Shown: positions 28,837 through 39,326, counted from the stretch's first letter. The stretch: DNA of 64,000 bases from Actinomadura sp. J1-007 (GCF_009793335.1 NZ_WING01000003.1:496001-560000), one strand, 5' to 3'. Numbers and translations are program-made. The notes: a model not told the origin generated them from the letters alone.

Positions 28837-30009
28837 TCACCAGGCCAGGGAGTGCGGGTCGCCGCCGGGGAACGGGATCCGCTCGGCGCGTCCGGTGGCG
28901 GTGTCGATCCGGTAGCCGTAGCCGTTCGAGACGACGAGCAGCCGCCCGCCGGACGGGTCCCTCACCAGCGAGGTGAACATCCACACGGTGTTGCCCGGGT
29001 CCCCCTCGTACCGCTGCTGGAACAGCACGCGGCGCTGGGCCCGCGTCGCGACGTCCACCTCGATCAGGCGGCTCCACGACGGGCCGCCGCCCGCGGGCCG
29101 CTGCGCCGCGATCGTGTAGACCTTCGTCCCGTCGGCGCTGAGCACCGGCGTGGTGAGCATGCCGAGCGGGCCGCCCTCCGACACCGCGACCCTGCGGGAC
29201 GCCGCGCGCAGGTCGCGGCCGCCGCGCGCGGTGTCCAGGACGCGGATGCCGTTCACCTCCCGGGCGGGCCCGGCCGCCTCGAACGCCAGGTACCGGCCGT
29301 CCGCCGACCAGCTCAGGCTCTCCACCGAGGTGAACGCGGACGTCCGGTAGGTGGTGCGCTTCCCGGTGGAGACGGTGACGACGTCGATCCGGCCGTCGTC
29401 CCGGATCATCCGGCCGGGCGGGGCCTCCTTCGGGAACGCGATGCGCGCGCCGTCCGGCGAGACCGCCATCCGGCCGGATCCGGTGACGGGGACGTCCACC
29501 GGCTCCAGCCTCCCGACCGCGCCGCCGGAGAGGCGGAGCCGGAAGAGCCTCGCGCGGCCGTCGCGTTCCATGCCCGCCAGGTAGAACAGCGACGCCTTCG
29601 CGGTGCCGCCGACGGCGCTCCACTCGGTGACGCCCTTCGGCATCGGCACGTTCGCGGTGATCTCGCCGGTGGCGGCGTCCCGGACGGTCGCGCCGTCGCC
29701 GCCGGGCCCGGTGCCCTCGGCGACCATCGCGACGAAGTACCCGCTCTGCCCGCGCGCGAGGGCGGGACGCGGCTCGTCGGACGGTCGCAGCGACACGGCC
29801 GTGACGGCGGCGGCGATCACCAGCAGGACGGCGGCGGCCACGGCGAACGGCGCGACCCAGGCGCGCGCGGACGGCTGCCGCGCCCTCAGCGGCACGGGCT
29901 TCCCGGACGGCTCGGCGGACGGCTCGGTGGACGGCTCGGTGGACGGCTCGGTGACGAGTTCGGCGACGGCGTTCAGCGCGTCGCGGAGCTGCTCCTCGGT
30001 CGTGGTCAT
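28837..30009 (-). CDS. Membrane-anchored beta-propeller protein, sigma-factor partner
   Basis: A 390-residue protein with a short cytoplasmic N-terminus (TTTEEQLRDALNAVAELVTE), a Pro/Glu/Ser repeat, one membrane segment (WVAPFAVAAAVLLVIAAAVT, about residues 51-70) and a large outside domain of WD40/TolB-like blades (MAVSPDGARIAFPKEA, LSWSADGRYLAFEAAG, PVLSADGTKVYTI). Its ATG overlaps the stop of the sigma factor gene (ATGA). This architecture is common for co-encoded proteins of SigE-family sigma factors and may act as an anti-sigma factor, but no zinc-binding anti-sigma motif is visible. Confidence 0.8.
   Translation of the reverse strand: MTTTEEQLRDALNAVAELVTEPSTEPSTEPSAEPSGKPVPLRARQPSARAWVAPFAVAAAVLLVIAAAVTAVSLRPSDEPRPALARGQSGYFVAMVAEGTGPGGDGATVRDAATGEITANVPMPKGVTEWSAVGGTAKASLFYLAGMERDGRARLFRLRLSGGAVGRLEPVDVPVTGSGRMAVSPDGARIAFPKEAPPGRMIRDDGRIDVVTVSTGKRTTYRTSAFTSVESLSWSADGRYLAFEAAGPAREVNGIRVLDTARGGRDLRAASRRVAVSEGGPLGMLTTPVLSADGTKVYTIAAQRPAGGGPSWSRLIEVDVATRAQRRVLFQQRYEGDPGNTVWMFTSLVRDPSGGRLLVVSNGYGYRIDTATGRAERIPFPGGDPHSLAW
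29905..29952. repeat. 12-bp tandem repeat coding for a TEPS linker
   Basis: Four consecutive units of GGACGGCTCGGT (the first ending in C) encode repeated T/A-E-P-S in the cytoplasmic linker of the propeller protein. The number of copies could vary between strains without shifting the frame. Confidence 0.85.
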
Positions 30010-30533
30010 TCCTCGTTCCCCAGCAGACGTGCCAGGGCGGTCAGGCCCCGGGCGGCGGTGGTGCGGACGGTGACGGGCGCGATGCCCAGCGCCTCGGCGA
30101 TCTCGGCGTCGCCGAGTCCGGCGTAGAACCGCAGGACCAGGACCTCGCGGCGCCTGCGCGGCAGGCGCCGCAGGGCCTCCATGACCCTGCGGCGGTCCTC
30201 GCCGAGGATCGCCTCGGACTCCGCGGACCAGATCGGCGGCTCGTGCGCGATCCCGAACCTGCGCGCGACGGACCGCCGCCGCAGCACCGACCGGGACCCG
30301 TTGACCACCGACGCCCGCGCGTACGCCAGCGCCTTGCCCTCGTCCTCCAGCCCGGCCCAGCGGCGGTGCAGGCCCATGAAGGCGTCCTGCACGACGTCCT
30401 CGGCGGTGGGCTCGTCGCCGACCAGCAGCACGGCGAGGCGGAGCAGCGCGAGCCGGTGCCGCCGGAAGAGGGCGGTGACCCTCTCCTCGGCGGCACCGGC
30501 GGGCTCGGCCAGCGGCGTATCAACTCTTTCCAT
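30006..30533 (-). CDS. SigE-family ECF RNA polymerase sigma factor
   Basis: An extracytoplasmic-function sigma factor of 175 residues. Region 2 is visible as LFRRHRLALLRLAVLLVGDE and AEDVVQDAFMGLHRRW, and region 4 as LPRRRREVLVLRFYAGLGDA and EIAEALGIAPVTVRTTAARG. It binds core polymerase and directs it to a regulon, probably cell-envelope related. ATG 30533 (MERVDT) is preferred to the TTG two codons upstream. It is the first gene of an operon with the membrane propeller protein. Confidence 0.9.
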   Translation of the reverse strand: MERVDTPLAEPAGAAEERVTALFRRHRLALLRLAVLLVGDEPTAEDVVQDAFMGLHRRWAGLEDEGKALAYARASVVNGSRSVLRRRSVARRFGIAHEPPIWSAESEAILGEDRRRVMEALRRLPRRRREVLVLRFYAGLGDAEIAEALGIAPVTVRTTAARGLTALARLLGNEE

Positions 30534-30623
30534 GCCCAATAGACGGGCCGGGCCCTGGTTTGTTGCTCGCCCGCGCCGCCTTTCTCACGGCGGAGGCGGA
30601 TCGGCGGGGCCCGGAGGCCGTTC

Positions 30624-31193
30624 TCACCGGGCGACGCGGTAGTGGAGATGGGTGACGTAGGGGGAGAGCGCGAGGCCGATGCGCTCCAGCTCGGCGAGGC
30701 CCGAGATGCGGACGCCGTCGCCCAGCAGGACCGGGACGAGGTGGACGTGCACCTCGTCGAGCAGGCGGGCGTCCAGGAGCCGTCCGGCGAGGTCCGCGCC
30801 CATGACGAGGATGTCCCTGGCGCCCGCCGCGTCGCGGGCCCGTTCCAGCGCGTCGCCGATGCCGGGGACGAACGCGAACGTCCCGCCGGCCTTGACGATG
30901 TCCCCCATCGGGCGGTGCGTGACCACGAAGCACGGTGCCCTGAACGGGGTGTCGCCCCATGGGCCCACGCCCACGTCGAACGTCCGGCGGCCCATCATGA
31001 CGGCGCCCGCCGACGCGTTCAGGGCGCGGACCATCTGGGCGTCCACGTCGCTGGCGGGCGACCGCGACGGGCCGTTGAACATCCAGTCGTGGAGGCGCTC
31101 GCCTCCGGTGCCCATCGGCGCGTCCTCGCCGACGTCGGGCCCCGCGACGCAGCCGTCCAGTGACATCGACACGTCCAGCAGTACCTTGCCCAT
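30624..31193 (-). CDS. Dihydrofolate reductase/RibD C-domain family protein
   Basis: A 189-residue NADPH-binding protein of the DHFR-like family that includes the RibD reductase domain. It has KVLLDVSMSLDGCVAGPDV at the N-terminus, NASAGAVMMGRRTFDVG (nucleotide site) and DEVHVHLVPVLLGDG near the C-terminus. Stand-alone proteins of this type are frequent in actinomycetes and have no established substrate; true DHFR or riboflavin activity is unlikely. It is a single gene with no clear operon partner. Confidence 0.85.
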   Translation of the reverse strand: MGKVLLDVSMSLDGCVAGPDVGEDAPMGTGGERLHDWMFNGPSRSPASDVDAQMVRALNASAGAVMMGRRTFDVGVGPWGDTPFRAPCFVVTHRPMGDIVKAGGTFAFVPGIGDALERARDAAGARDILVMGADLAGRLLDARLLDEVHVHLVPVLLGDGVRISGLAELERIGLALSPYVTHLHYRVAR

Positions 31194-31355
31194 CGCCCGT
31201 CTCCTTCGCCCGATGCGGGGGGTTTCGAGTGCGCGGGGAGTGACCAGTACAGCACCGAACGGCCCGCCGTGGAGGCGCGCGTCCCCCTATGGCCGCCGCG
31301 CGCCCGGCGCGGGGGCCCGGACGCTGCGGGCCCGGACCGCGGTTCGCCCCCCGGA

Positions 31356-31763
31356 TCAGTGCTCCGCGTCGGGCTCTTCCCCGCCGGAGTCGGGGCCCCT
31401 GCCGGACGGCCGCTCTCCGGCGCCGGGCGGCACGGGGCTGAGCGCCTCGTCCAGCTCGTCGACGTACAGCAGGTGCCGGGGGACGCGGCCGGTGCGGTAC
31501 GCGGCGCGGCCGACCATGTGGGCCGCGATCGGCACGGTGGTCAGCTGGAGCAGCGCGACCAGCAGCAGCGTCGTGATCACACCGCCGGTCGGGAAGCGGA
31601 CGCCGACGGCGACCAGGACCATCAGCAGGCCGACGGCCTGCGGCTTCGTGGCGGCGTGCATCCGGCTGAGCAGGTCGGGCAGCCGCAGCAGCCCGAGCCC
31701 GGCGCTGAGCGCGGCCCCGGCCCCGGCGAGCACGCACGCCCCGGTGAGCACGGTGGCGATCAC
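31356..31763 (-). CDS. mnhG: Na+/H+ antiporter subunit G (Mrp)
   Basis: A membrane subunit of the Mrp antiporter with three membrane segments over 135 residues. The GTG at 31763 begins IATVLTGACVLAGAGAALSA. LLRLPDLLSRMHAATKPQA is the MnhG/PhaG signature. The C-terminus has an acidic, Pro-rich cytoplasmic extension. It overlaps MnhF by four bases and is the last gene of the six-gene operon. Confidence 0.92.
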   Translation of the reverse strand: MIATVLTGACVLAGAGAALSAGLGLLRLPDLLSRMHAATKPQAVGLLMVLVAVGVRFPTGGVITTLLLVALLQLTTVPIAAHMVGRAAYRTGRVPRHLLYVDELDEALSPVPPGAGERPSGRGPDSGGEEPDAEH

Positions 31764-32038
31764 GCGTCCTCCTCCGCGCCCGGGGCCCGGTAGACCAGGA
31801 ACCGGGCGATCGACACCGAGCCGACGAACCCGACCAGCGACAGCGCCAGCATCGTCGTCAGCACCCACGGGTCGTCCGCCGCGATCGCCTCCACGCCGAG
31901 GCCCGCCATCATGGTCGCGACGAGGACGTCCAGGGCGACCGCGCGGTCGAGCATGGACGGGCCGCGCACCAGCCGGGCGAGGGAGAGCGCGGCGGCGAGG
32001 CCGAGCAGGGCCGCCGCCGCGCCGAGCACGGCGCTCAC
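31760..32038 (-). CDS. mnhF: Na+/H+ antiporter subunit F (Mrp)
   Basis: A 92-residue protein with three membrane segments and the MrpF signature LVRGPSMLDRAVALDVL. The start GTG 32038 overlaps the MnhE stop (GTGA), and its own stop overlaps MnhG. Together with E and G it completes the hetero-oligomeric antiporter. Confidence 0.92.
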   Translation of the reverse strand: MSAVLGAAAALLGLAAALSLARLVRGPSMLDRAVALDVLVATMMAGLGVEAIAADDPWVLTTMLALSLVGFVGSVSIARFLVYRAPGAEEDA

Positions 32039-32598
32039 CGCGCGTCCCCGGCGATCGCGCGCAGGTCCTCGCGGGTGCCGAACGCGCGCACGACGCGCCG
32101 TTCGAGCGCGAGCACCGCCGCCCGCGCCCGGTCGAGCTGGGCGTCGTCGGCGCCGCCGAGCACGTGCAGGAACAGCGTCGAGGTGGCGAGCCGCGCGTCC
32201 ACCACCAGGGTGCCGGGGACGGCCGACAGCGCGATCGCGGTGCCGGCGAGGATCAGGTCGGAGCGGGTCCGCAGCGTGACGCCGATGACCGAGTTGACGG
32301 TGTCGCGGCCCGCCGAGCCGAACGCCTGCCAGGTCAGCGGCCCCGCGCTGCGCAGCAGGTCGAACGCGAACCGCACGGCGAACACCACCAGCCCGACCGG
32401 CCGGATCCGCAGCCCGGGGTCCAGCGGCGGGAGCGGGAAGACCAGCACGAGGACCAGCGCGACCGCGACGCCCGACGCCACGTTCGCGGCCGACGGCCCG
32501 TCCCACATCAGCAGCCAGATCACGGTGAGCCAGACGACCAGCGGGAGCTGCACCACCCGCCGGCCGACCCGCACGCTGAACGGCGGCAGATCGCTCAT
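32035..32598 (-). CDS. mnhE: Na+/H+ antiporter subunit E (Mrp)
   Basis: A 187-residue subunit with two or three N-terminal membrane segments (VVWLTVIWLLMWDGPSAANV, ALVLVLVFPLPPL) and a cytoplasmic C-terminus. The TRSDLILAGTAIALSAVPGT and LFLHVLGGAD segments match MnhE. Start ATG 32598 overlaps the MnhD stop (ATGA). Confidence 0.92.
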   Translation of the reverse strand: MSDLPPFSVRVGRRVVQLPLVVWLTVIWLLMWDGPSAANVASGVAVALVLVLVFPLPPLDPGLRIRPVGLVVFAVRFAFDLLRSAGPLTWQAFGSAGRDTVNSVIGVTLRTRSDLILAGTAIALSAVPGTLVVDARLATSTLFLHVLGGADDAQLDRARAAVLALERRVVRAFGTREDLRAIAGDAR

Positions 32599-34246
32599 GA
32601 CTTTCCTCCCGGTGAGTACGGGTCCACGGCCTGGACGTAGTCGCGGGGGGCGAGCAATTCGGCGGCGACGCGGCCGGTCAGCGCCACGAGGGGCCGCCGC
32701 CGATGGTGTAGGACAGGCCGAGCGCGATCAGCGCCATGGAGGCGCCGACCATCGGCGCGGGCAGGCGCGCGGTCCGGTGCGCGAGCCCCTCGCCCGGATC
32801 GTCCTCGCCGCCGTCCGCGCCGCCCGGCCCCGCGCCGCCCGCACGGGAGGCCGCGGCGGGCGAGACGGCCTCGTAGAGCGGGGCGGCCCCCGAGAACGAC
32901 CCGGCCCCGGAGGGCGGGCCGGGCGCGGCGGGCGCCCGCCAGAACGCCCGGTTCCAGACCTTCACCAGCGCGTACAGCGTGAGCAGGCTCGTCACGACCG
33001 CCGTGGCGACGAGGGTGAGCGCGAGGGGGCCGCCGTCCTCCAGGCCGGCCTGGAAGAGGCCGAGCTTGCCGAGGAACCCCGGCAGCGGCGGGAGGCCGCC
33101 GAGGTTCATCGCCGGGACGAAGAACAGCAGCCCGACCAGCGGTGCGGTGCGGGCGAGGCCGCCGAGCCGTTCGAGCGAGGTGCTCCCGCCGCGCCGCTCG
33201 ACGAGCCCGGTGACGAGGAACAGCGTGGTCTGGACGGTGATGTGGTGCAGCACGTAGAACACCGTCGCGGTGAGCGCCGCGGCCGACTGGAGCGCCACCC
33301 CGAAGACCATGTAGCCGACATGGCTGACCAGGGTGAACGACACCAGCCGCTTGACGTCGACCTGCACCAGCGCGCCGAGCACGCCGACGACCATGCTGAG
33401 CATCGCGGCGACCAGCAGCAGGTCCCGCGCGCGGTCGTCGGGGAACAGCAGCGTCTCGGCGCGGATCAGCCCGTAGATGCCGATCTTGGTGAGCAGGCCC
33501 GCGAACACCGCCGTCACGGGCGCGGGCGCGGTCGGGTACGAGTCGGGCAGCCACATCGACAGCGGGAACACCGCCGCCTTCACGCCGAACGCGGTCAGCA
33601 GCACCAGCTCGGCGACGAGCGAGGTGCCGGGCGGCAGCGCCGCGATGCGGTCGGAGAGCTGGGCCAGGTTGACCGTGCCGGTCGCCGCGTACAGCACGGC
33701 GATCGCGACGAGGAACAGCATCGAGGACGACAGCGCGACCATGATGTAGGTCGTCCCGGCGCGGATCCGGGGCAGGGTCCCGCCGAGCGTGATCAGCACG
33801 TAGCTGGCCATCAGCATGATCTCGAAGCCGACGAACATGTTGAACAGGTCCCCGGCGAGGAACGCGTCCGCGACGCCCGCGACCAGCAGCAGGTACGTCG
33901 GGTGGAACACCGACAGCGGCGTCAGGTGGTCGCGGTCGGCCGTGCCCTGCCCGATCGCGTACACCATCACGCACAGCGTCACGGCGGACGAGACGACGAG
34001 CATCAGCGCCGACAGCCGGTCGGCGACCAGCGTGATCCCGACCGGCGCGGGCCAACCGCCCATCTGGAGGACCTGCGCCCCGGAGCGGTCGGCGTCGAGC
34101 AGGAGGGCCACCGCGACGGCGAGGACGGCGGCGAGCACCGCCACGCTGATCGTCCGTTGCAGCCGCGGGTGGCGCGGCCCGAGGATGATCTTCACGGCGG
34201 CGGCGAGCAGCGGCAGCAGCACCGGCAGGGGCAGCAGCTCGTTCAC
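32595..34246 (-). CDS. mnhD: Na+/H+ antiporter subunit D (Mrp), one apparent frameshift
   Basis: A NuoN/MrpD-like proton-conducting subunit of about 550 residues with 14 membrane segments. The ion-path blocks are FNMFVGFEIMLMASYVLI (Glu), AFGVKAAVFPLSMWLPDSYP (Lys) and VDVKRLVSFTLVSHVGYMV. The frame breaks at the G-run 32690-32693 after YTIGGGP; one more G joins it to LVALTGRVAAELLAPRDYVQ and the stop at 32595, which overlaps MnhE. Without this correction the protein would end slightly early, inside the last helix region. Confidence 0.9.
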
Positions 34247-34809
34247 CGGCCCCCCTCCCCCGCGCCGCCGTCCCGGCCGTCCGCGGCGTCGCGGCCGTCC
34301 GCCGCGTCCGGGGCTTCCGGGGCGCCGAGCTCGTCCGGGTCGATGGGGTCGGCCGGACCGGCGATGGCGCGGCGTTCCCGTTCGGCGCGCATCCCGCCGC
34401 GGCGGCGCGCGACGCGGCGGTCCTCGATGTCGTCGCGGACCTCGTCCTCGCCTCCGAGCCGTCCGCTGCGGTAGGCGATCGCGAGGACGAACGCGGCGGA
34501 CGCGAGCGCGATGACGATCGCGGTGAGGATCATGATCTGCGGCAGCGGGTCGGCCATCGGCCGGTGCGCCGCCTCGGGCGGCCCGCCGTGCAGGATCGGC
34601 GCGCGCCCCGCGGGCCCGCCGCCGGTGAGGATCAGCAGGTTCACGCCGTTGCCGAGCAGGAGGATGCCGACGACGAGGCGGGTCAGGCTGCGCTCCAGCA
34701 GCATCGCGATGCCCGCCGTGACGAGCGCGCCGCCGGTGACCGCGAGGGCGACCGTCCCTCCGGACGCGCCGCCGCCCCCGGCGGCGAGGAGCCCCGCGCC
34801 CGCGCTCAT
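34243..34809 (-). CDS. mnhC: Na+/H+ antiporter subunit C (Mrp)
   Basis: A NuoK-like subunit with three membrane segments in the first 115 residues: VALAVTGGALVTAGIAMLLE, RLVVGILLLGNGVNLLILTG and DPLPQIMILTAIVIALASAA. A charged C-terminal extension of about 70 residues is longer than in Bacillus MrpC. Start ATG 34809 and stop 34243 overlap both neighbours by four bases. Confidence 0.92.
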   Translation of the reverse strand: MSAGAGLLAAGGGGASGGTVALAVTGGALVTAGIAMLLERSLTRLVVGILLLGNGVNLLILTGGGPAGRAPILHGGPPEAAHRPMADPLPQIMILTAIVIALASAAFVLAIAYRSGRLGGEDEVRDDIEDRRVARRRGGMRAERERRAIAGPADPIDPDELGAPEAPDAADGRDAADGRDGGAGEGGR

Positions 34810-37660
34810 CCGGCGTCCGCCTGCCGGTCGACCTCGGCGCCGAGGGAGTTGAGGATGTCCAGGACGAGGCCGACCACGATCAGGTAGACGCCGACGTCGA
34901 ACAGCAGCGACGTGGACAGGTGCAGGTGCCCGATCAGGGGGAGGCGCCCGTCCCAGCTCGCGGCCTCCAGCGTGTCCGCGCCCCACAGCGGAGGGCAGAG
35001 CGCGGTGGCCGACGCGATGAGCAGCCCGACGCCGAGCAGCAGCCCGACGGCGACGGGCGCGGCCTCGGCCAGCTCGAACGGCCCTCCGGCGAGGTAGCGG
35101 ATGGCGAGCGCGAGCCCCGCCACGATCCCGCCCGCGAACCCGCCGCCCGGTGCGGAATGCGCGGTGAACAGCAGGAACACCGAGAACAGCAGCACGGTGT
35201 GGAAGATCATCCGTGCGACGACCTCGAAGATGATCGAACGGCGCTCGGAGGCGAGGGTCGTCCCGGCCGCGGCGAGCCACCGGCGCTCGTCCGCGGGCGC
35301 GGCGTCCTCGGGGAACGCCTCGTCCACCGAGGTCAGGCCCTCCACGGCCCACACCGTGGTGTCCTCGGCCGCCTCGGCGGCGCGCGGCGGGCGGACGCGC
35401 GGCGGCGGGCGAAGACCATGCTGGTCACGCCGAGCGCGGCGAGCGCGACGACCGAGCTCTCGCCGAGGGTGTCCCAGGCGCGGATGTCCACGAGCGCGGT
35501 CGCGACGATGTTGGAGCCGCCCGCCTCCTCCGCCGCGGCCGGGTACGCGGCGGACACCGGCACGGCGAGCCGGGCGTGCGCGGCGAGCAGCGTCACGGCG
35601 GCGGCCGTCGCGCCGCCGAACACGCCGATGGCGATGTGCAGCCTGCGCCGCCAGGTGGGCAGCGGGCGCGGGAACCCGGGCGGCAGCCTGCGCAGCACCA
35701 GCGCGAACACCACCAGGCTCGTGGTCTCCACGAGGAACTGCGTCAGCGCGAGGTCGGGCGCCCCTTGCAGGACGAACAGCATCGCCACCCCGTAGCCGGA
35801 CGCGCCGGCGAGCACGACGGTGCGCGCCCGCCCGTGCGCGAGCACGGCCGCGATCCCCGCCGCGACGGTGAGGACGGCGACCATCACCTGCGCCGGGCCG
35901 TCCCACCACCGCCACGCCGACGGCTCCGGCCAGGGCCCGGCGAGGCCGAGCGCGGTCCCGGCGAGGACGACGGCGGTCAGCAGGATCACGGCGAGGTAGC
36001 CGGGCAGCGAGCCGCGCTGGACGGTGCCGGTGACCTGGAGCGCGAGATCGTCCAGGCCGCCCATCAGGGCCCGGTAGACGTCGTCGGGCTCGATCCGCGC
36101 GAGGCGCCGCTGGAGCCCGGCGACCCTGCGCCCGGCGAGGAACAGCGCGAGGCCGGCGGCGAGCGACCCCGCGGTCAGCGCCAGCGCGGTCCCGAACCCG
36201 TGCCACGCCGACAGCTCGTAGCCGCCGCCGTGCTCGGCCGGGTACGGCGCGGTCTCCCGGGCGAGCGGCACGTTCAGCGGCCCGGCGAGGACGCCGAGCA
36301 CGACCCCTCCGAACGCGAGCAGCAGCGGCGGCCCGAGCAGCAGCGGCCCGGCCGGGCCCCGGACGGCGACGGGCTCGACGCCGGGCTTGCGGGCGAACGC
36401 GCCCCACAGGAACCGCAGGCTGTAGGCGGCGGTGAACGCCGACCCGAGCACGAGGAACGCGAGCAGGACGGGCCGCCCGCCGAGGAACGCCTCGTACGCC
36501 GCCTCCTTGCCCGCGAACCCGAGCGTGGCGGGGACGCCCGCCATGGACGCGGCGGCGGCGACCGCGGTCGCGCACAGCAGCGGCGAGGCGCGGCCGAGCC
36601 CGGACAGGTCCCGCAGGTCGCGGGTGCCGGTGGCGTGGTCGACGATCCCGACGACCATGAACAGCGCGGCCTTGAACAGCGCGTGCGCGAGCAGGACCGC
36701 GACGCCCGCGAGCGCGGCGTCCCGGCTCCCCGCCCCGACCAGCACGATCATGAAGCCGAGCTGGCTGACCGTCCCGTACGCCAGCAGGAGCTTCAGGTCG
36801 CGCTCGCGCAGCGCGCGCCAGCCCGCGAGGACCATGGTGGCGGCGCCGAGCACGAACACGGCCGGCCGCCACACGGGGACGGCGGCGAACGCGGGCGCGA
36901 GCCGCGCGACGAGGTAGACCCCGGCCTTGACCATCGCCGCGGCGTGCAGGAACGCGCTGACCGGCGTCGGCGCGGCCATCGCGCCCGGCAGCCACAGCCC
37001 GAACGGCGCGATCGCCGACTTCGACAGCGCCCCCACGAGGACGAGCGCGAGCGCGACCGCGACGCCCGTGCCGCCGGGCGGGTGCTCGACGATCTCGGAG
37101 ATCCGGTGCGTCCCCGCGGCCCGCCCCAGCATGATGAACCCGATCAGCATGGCCAGCCCGCCGAACGTCGTGATCACGATCGCGCGGGTGGCGGCGCGCC
37201 GGGCCGAGGCGCGTCCGGGCTCGAACCCGATGAGCAGGTACGAGAAGACGGTCGTGAGCTCCCAGAAGACGTACAGCAGGAACAGGTCGTCGGCGAGGAC
37301 GAGGCCGAGCATCGCGGCGGCGAACGCGAGCAGCTCCCCGGCGAACGCCCCGAGCCCCTCGTCCCGGGCGCGGAAGTAGCGGGCGCAGTAGGCGACGATC
37401 AGCGCGCCGACGCCGCCGACGATGAGGACCATCATCCAGCTCAGCGGGTCGGCCCGGAACGCGAACCCGAGGTGCAGCCCCGGGATCCAGGCGCGGGTCA
37501 GCTCCCGCGCCGCGCCGCCGCCGAGCCAGGGCGGGAGCGCCCAGGCGGCCGCGGCCGCGGGCACGAGTGCGAGCGGCAGGAACGCGTTGCGGCCGAGCCA
37601 CCGGACGAGCAGTGGAGCCACCGCCGCGGCCGCGCAGTGCGCGGCGAACAACAGGAGCAT
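34806..37660 (-). CDS. mnhA: Na+/H+ antiporter fused subunit A/B (Mrp), one apparent frameshift
   Basis: A large subunit of about 951 residues: a NuoL-like domain (about 1-500; LLYVFWELTTVFSYLLIGFE, GALSKSAIAPFGLWLPGAMA, HAAAMVKAGVYL), MbhD/MbhE-like helices (LQGAPDLALTQFLVETTSLV) and a C-terminal MrpB domain (HTVLLFSVFLLFTAHSAPGG, GFAGGIVAGLALAIRYLAGG). The frame breaks near 35402 in the linker between the A and B parts (FARRR / PRVRPPRAAEAAED), with one base missing in a GCGGCGGG context. A-B fusion is normal in actinobacteria. First gene of the operon A/B-C-D-E-F-G. Confidence 0.9.
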
Positions 37661-37682
37661 GACTCCCCGGCGAGATCGATCG

Positions 37683-37697
37683 GTGACGGTCCGTCAC
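37683..37697. promoter_or_regulatory. Palindrome upstream of the Mrp operon
   Basis: GTGACGG-T-CCGTCAC is a perfect 7-bp inverted repeat with a one-base centre, 23 bp upstream of the mnhA start. On the minus strand TAGTGT just upstream could be a -10 element. This suggests operator control of the antiporter by an unidentified regulator. Confidence 0.45.
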
Positions 37698-37826
37698 ACT
37701 AGCCCGCCGGCCCGCGGTGGACGCGCGTTCTTCCGCGGCGTGTTGGCGTTGCGGACCGCCCCATGACCAGGGCGTGCCCCGCCCCGGGGCGAACCCGGGC
37801 CGCGACCCGGGCCGGGGGCGCCGGGG

Positions 37827-39326
37827 TCAGGGCGCGGGAGCGGCGAAGCCCGCGTTCATCGCCAGGCTGAGGCCGGGCTCGGTCAGGCGCTCGGCGGCCA
37901 GGGTGTCGACCACCTTCCCGTGCTGGAACACCAGGACGCGGTCGCACAGGTCGACCAGCTCGGCGAGGTCGGACGACGCGACGAGCACGACCTTGCCCTC
38001 GGCGGCGAGGTCGCGGACGATGCGGTGCAGCTCGGCGCGGGCCCCGACGTCCACGCCGCGGGTCGGGTCGTCCAGGGCGAGGACGGCGGGCCCGGCGTCG
38101 AGCCACTTGGCGAGCACGGCCTTCTGCTGGTTGCCGCCCGACAGGTCCCCGGCGCGGGCGTGCACGTCGCCGCGGACGCGCAGGCGCTCCAGGCCGGTAC
38201 GGGCCCGTTCGACCAGGCGGGAGCGGCGCGGGAGGGCCCCGTCGCGGCCCTGCCCGAGCCAGGTGACGGACGTGACGTTCTCCCAGAGGGGCTTGTCGAG
38301 CATCAGCCCCCGGCCCTTGCGGTCGCCGGAGACGTAGGCGACCCCGGCCGTGACGGCGTGGCGGGCGCTGCGCGGCGTCACGCCGTTCGGCAGGCGGACG
38401 GCCCCGCGCGACGGGCGGACGCGCCCGCAGACGGCGTCGAGGACCGCGAGGTGCCCGGACCCCTGGAGGCCGGCGAGCCCGACGATCTCGCCCCCGGCCG
38501 CGTTCAGCGACACCTCGCGCAGGCGGCCGGGGACCGTCACGTCCGTGAACGCCACCGGCGCGCCGCCCGTCCGCGCGCGGCGGACGCGCCGCGGGTCCGC
38601 CGCGGCGGGCGCGGCGGCGCCGAGCATGGCGGTGACCAGGGAGTCCAGGCCGACGCCGCTCGCCGGCGCGGCGGGCAGGACGGCGTGGCCGTCGCGCAGG
38701 ACGGTGACGCGGTCCGCGACGCGCATGACCTCTTCGAGGAAGTGCGAGATGTACAGGACGGCGAGGCCGCGGTCCGCGAGGCGGCGCGTGGTGGCGGCGA
38801 GGCGGTCGGCGGCCTCGCGCGGCAGCGCGGACGTCGGCTCGTCGAGGATCAGGACGCGGGGCTCCTGGAGCAGCGCGCGGCAGATCTCAAGGAGCTGCCG
38901 GTCGGCGAGCGGCAGGCTTCCCACGCGGGCGTACGGGGCGGGGTCGAGGCCGAGTTCGCTGAGGACGGGCCGGGCCAGGCGGCGCATCTCGCGGTTGCTG
39001 ACCAGCCCGCGCCGCAGGGGCGCGCCGTACGGGAAGAGGTTCTCCAGGACGGTCAGGTCGTCGTAGGTCATCAGCTCCTGGGAGACGATCGCGACGCCCT
39101 GCCGGGCGGCCTGCCGGGCGTCGGCGAACCGGACGGGCGCGCCGTCCAGCTCGATCGTCCCGCCGTCGGGCCGCACCACCCCGGAGATGATCTTGACGAG
39201 GGTGGACTTGCCCGCGCCGTTCTCGCCGACGAGGGCGTGCACCTCCCCGGCCTCCAGGGTGATGCCGACGCCGTCCAGGGCGGTGACGCCGCCGTAGTGC
39301 TTGGCGAGGCCCTCGGCGACCAGCAT
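37827..39326 (-). CDS. RbsA-type sugar ABC transporter ATP-binding protein
   Basis: A double-domain ATPase of 499 residues. The first half has Walker A GENGAGKST and Walker B VLILDEPTSALP; its signature is weak (LPLADRQLLEICRAL). The second half has no usable Walker A (GLQGSGHLAVL) but a good signature DLSGGNQQKAVLAKWL and VLALDDPTRGVDVGA, as in RbsA/XylG/MglA. It energises import through the permease at 40444. It is the last gene of a permease-binding protein-ATPase operon, one base after the binding protein gene. Confidence 0.9.
   Translation of the reverse strand: MLVAEGLAKHYGGVTALDGVGITLEAGEVHALVGENGAGKSTLVKIISGVVRPDGGTIELDGAPVRFADARQAARQGVAIVSQELMTYDDLTVLENLFPYGAPLRRGLVSNREMRRLARPVLSELGLDPAPYARVGSLPLADRQLLEICRALLQEPRVLILDEPTSALPREAADRLAATTRRLADRGLAVLYISHFLEEVMRVADRVTVLRDGHAVLPAAPASGVGLDSLVTAMLGAAAPAAADPRRVRRARTGGAPVAFTDVTVPGRLREVSLNAAGGEIVGLAGLQGSGHLAVLDAVCGRVRPSRGAVRLPNGVTPRSARHAVTAGVAYVSGDRKGRGLMLDKPLWENVTSVTWLGQGRDGALPRRSRLVERARTGLERLRVRGDVHARAGDLSGGNQQKAVLAKWLDAGPAVLALDDPTRGVDVGARAELHRIVRDLAAEGKVVLVASSDLAELVDLCDRVLVFQHGKVVDTLAAERLTEPGLSLAMNAGFAAPAP

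Noticed and set aside
31314..31345. GGGCCCGGAC direct repeat downstream of mnhG as a regulatory site
   Set aside because: It lies between the operon end and the next gene end in very GC-rich sequence and could be chance.
37780..37826. Terminator after the sugar importer operon
   Set aside because: CCCGGGCC occurs as direct repeats and GCCCCG/CGGGGC gives only a short stem; not strong enough to call.
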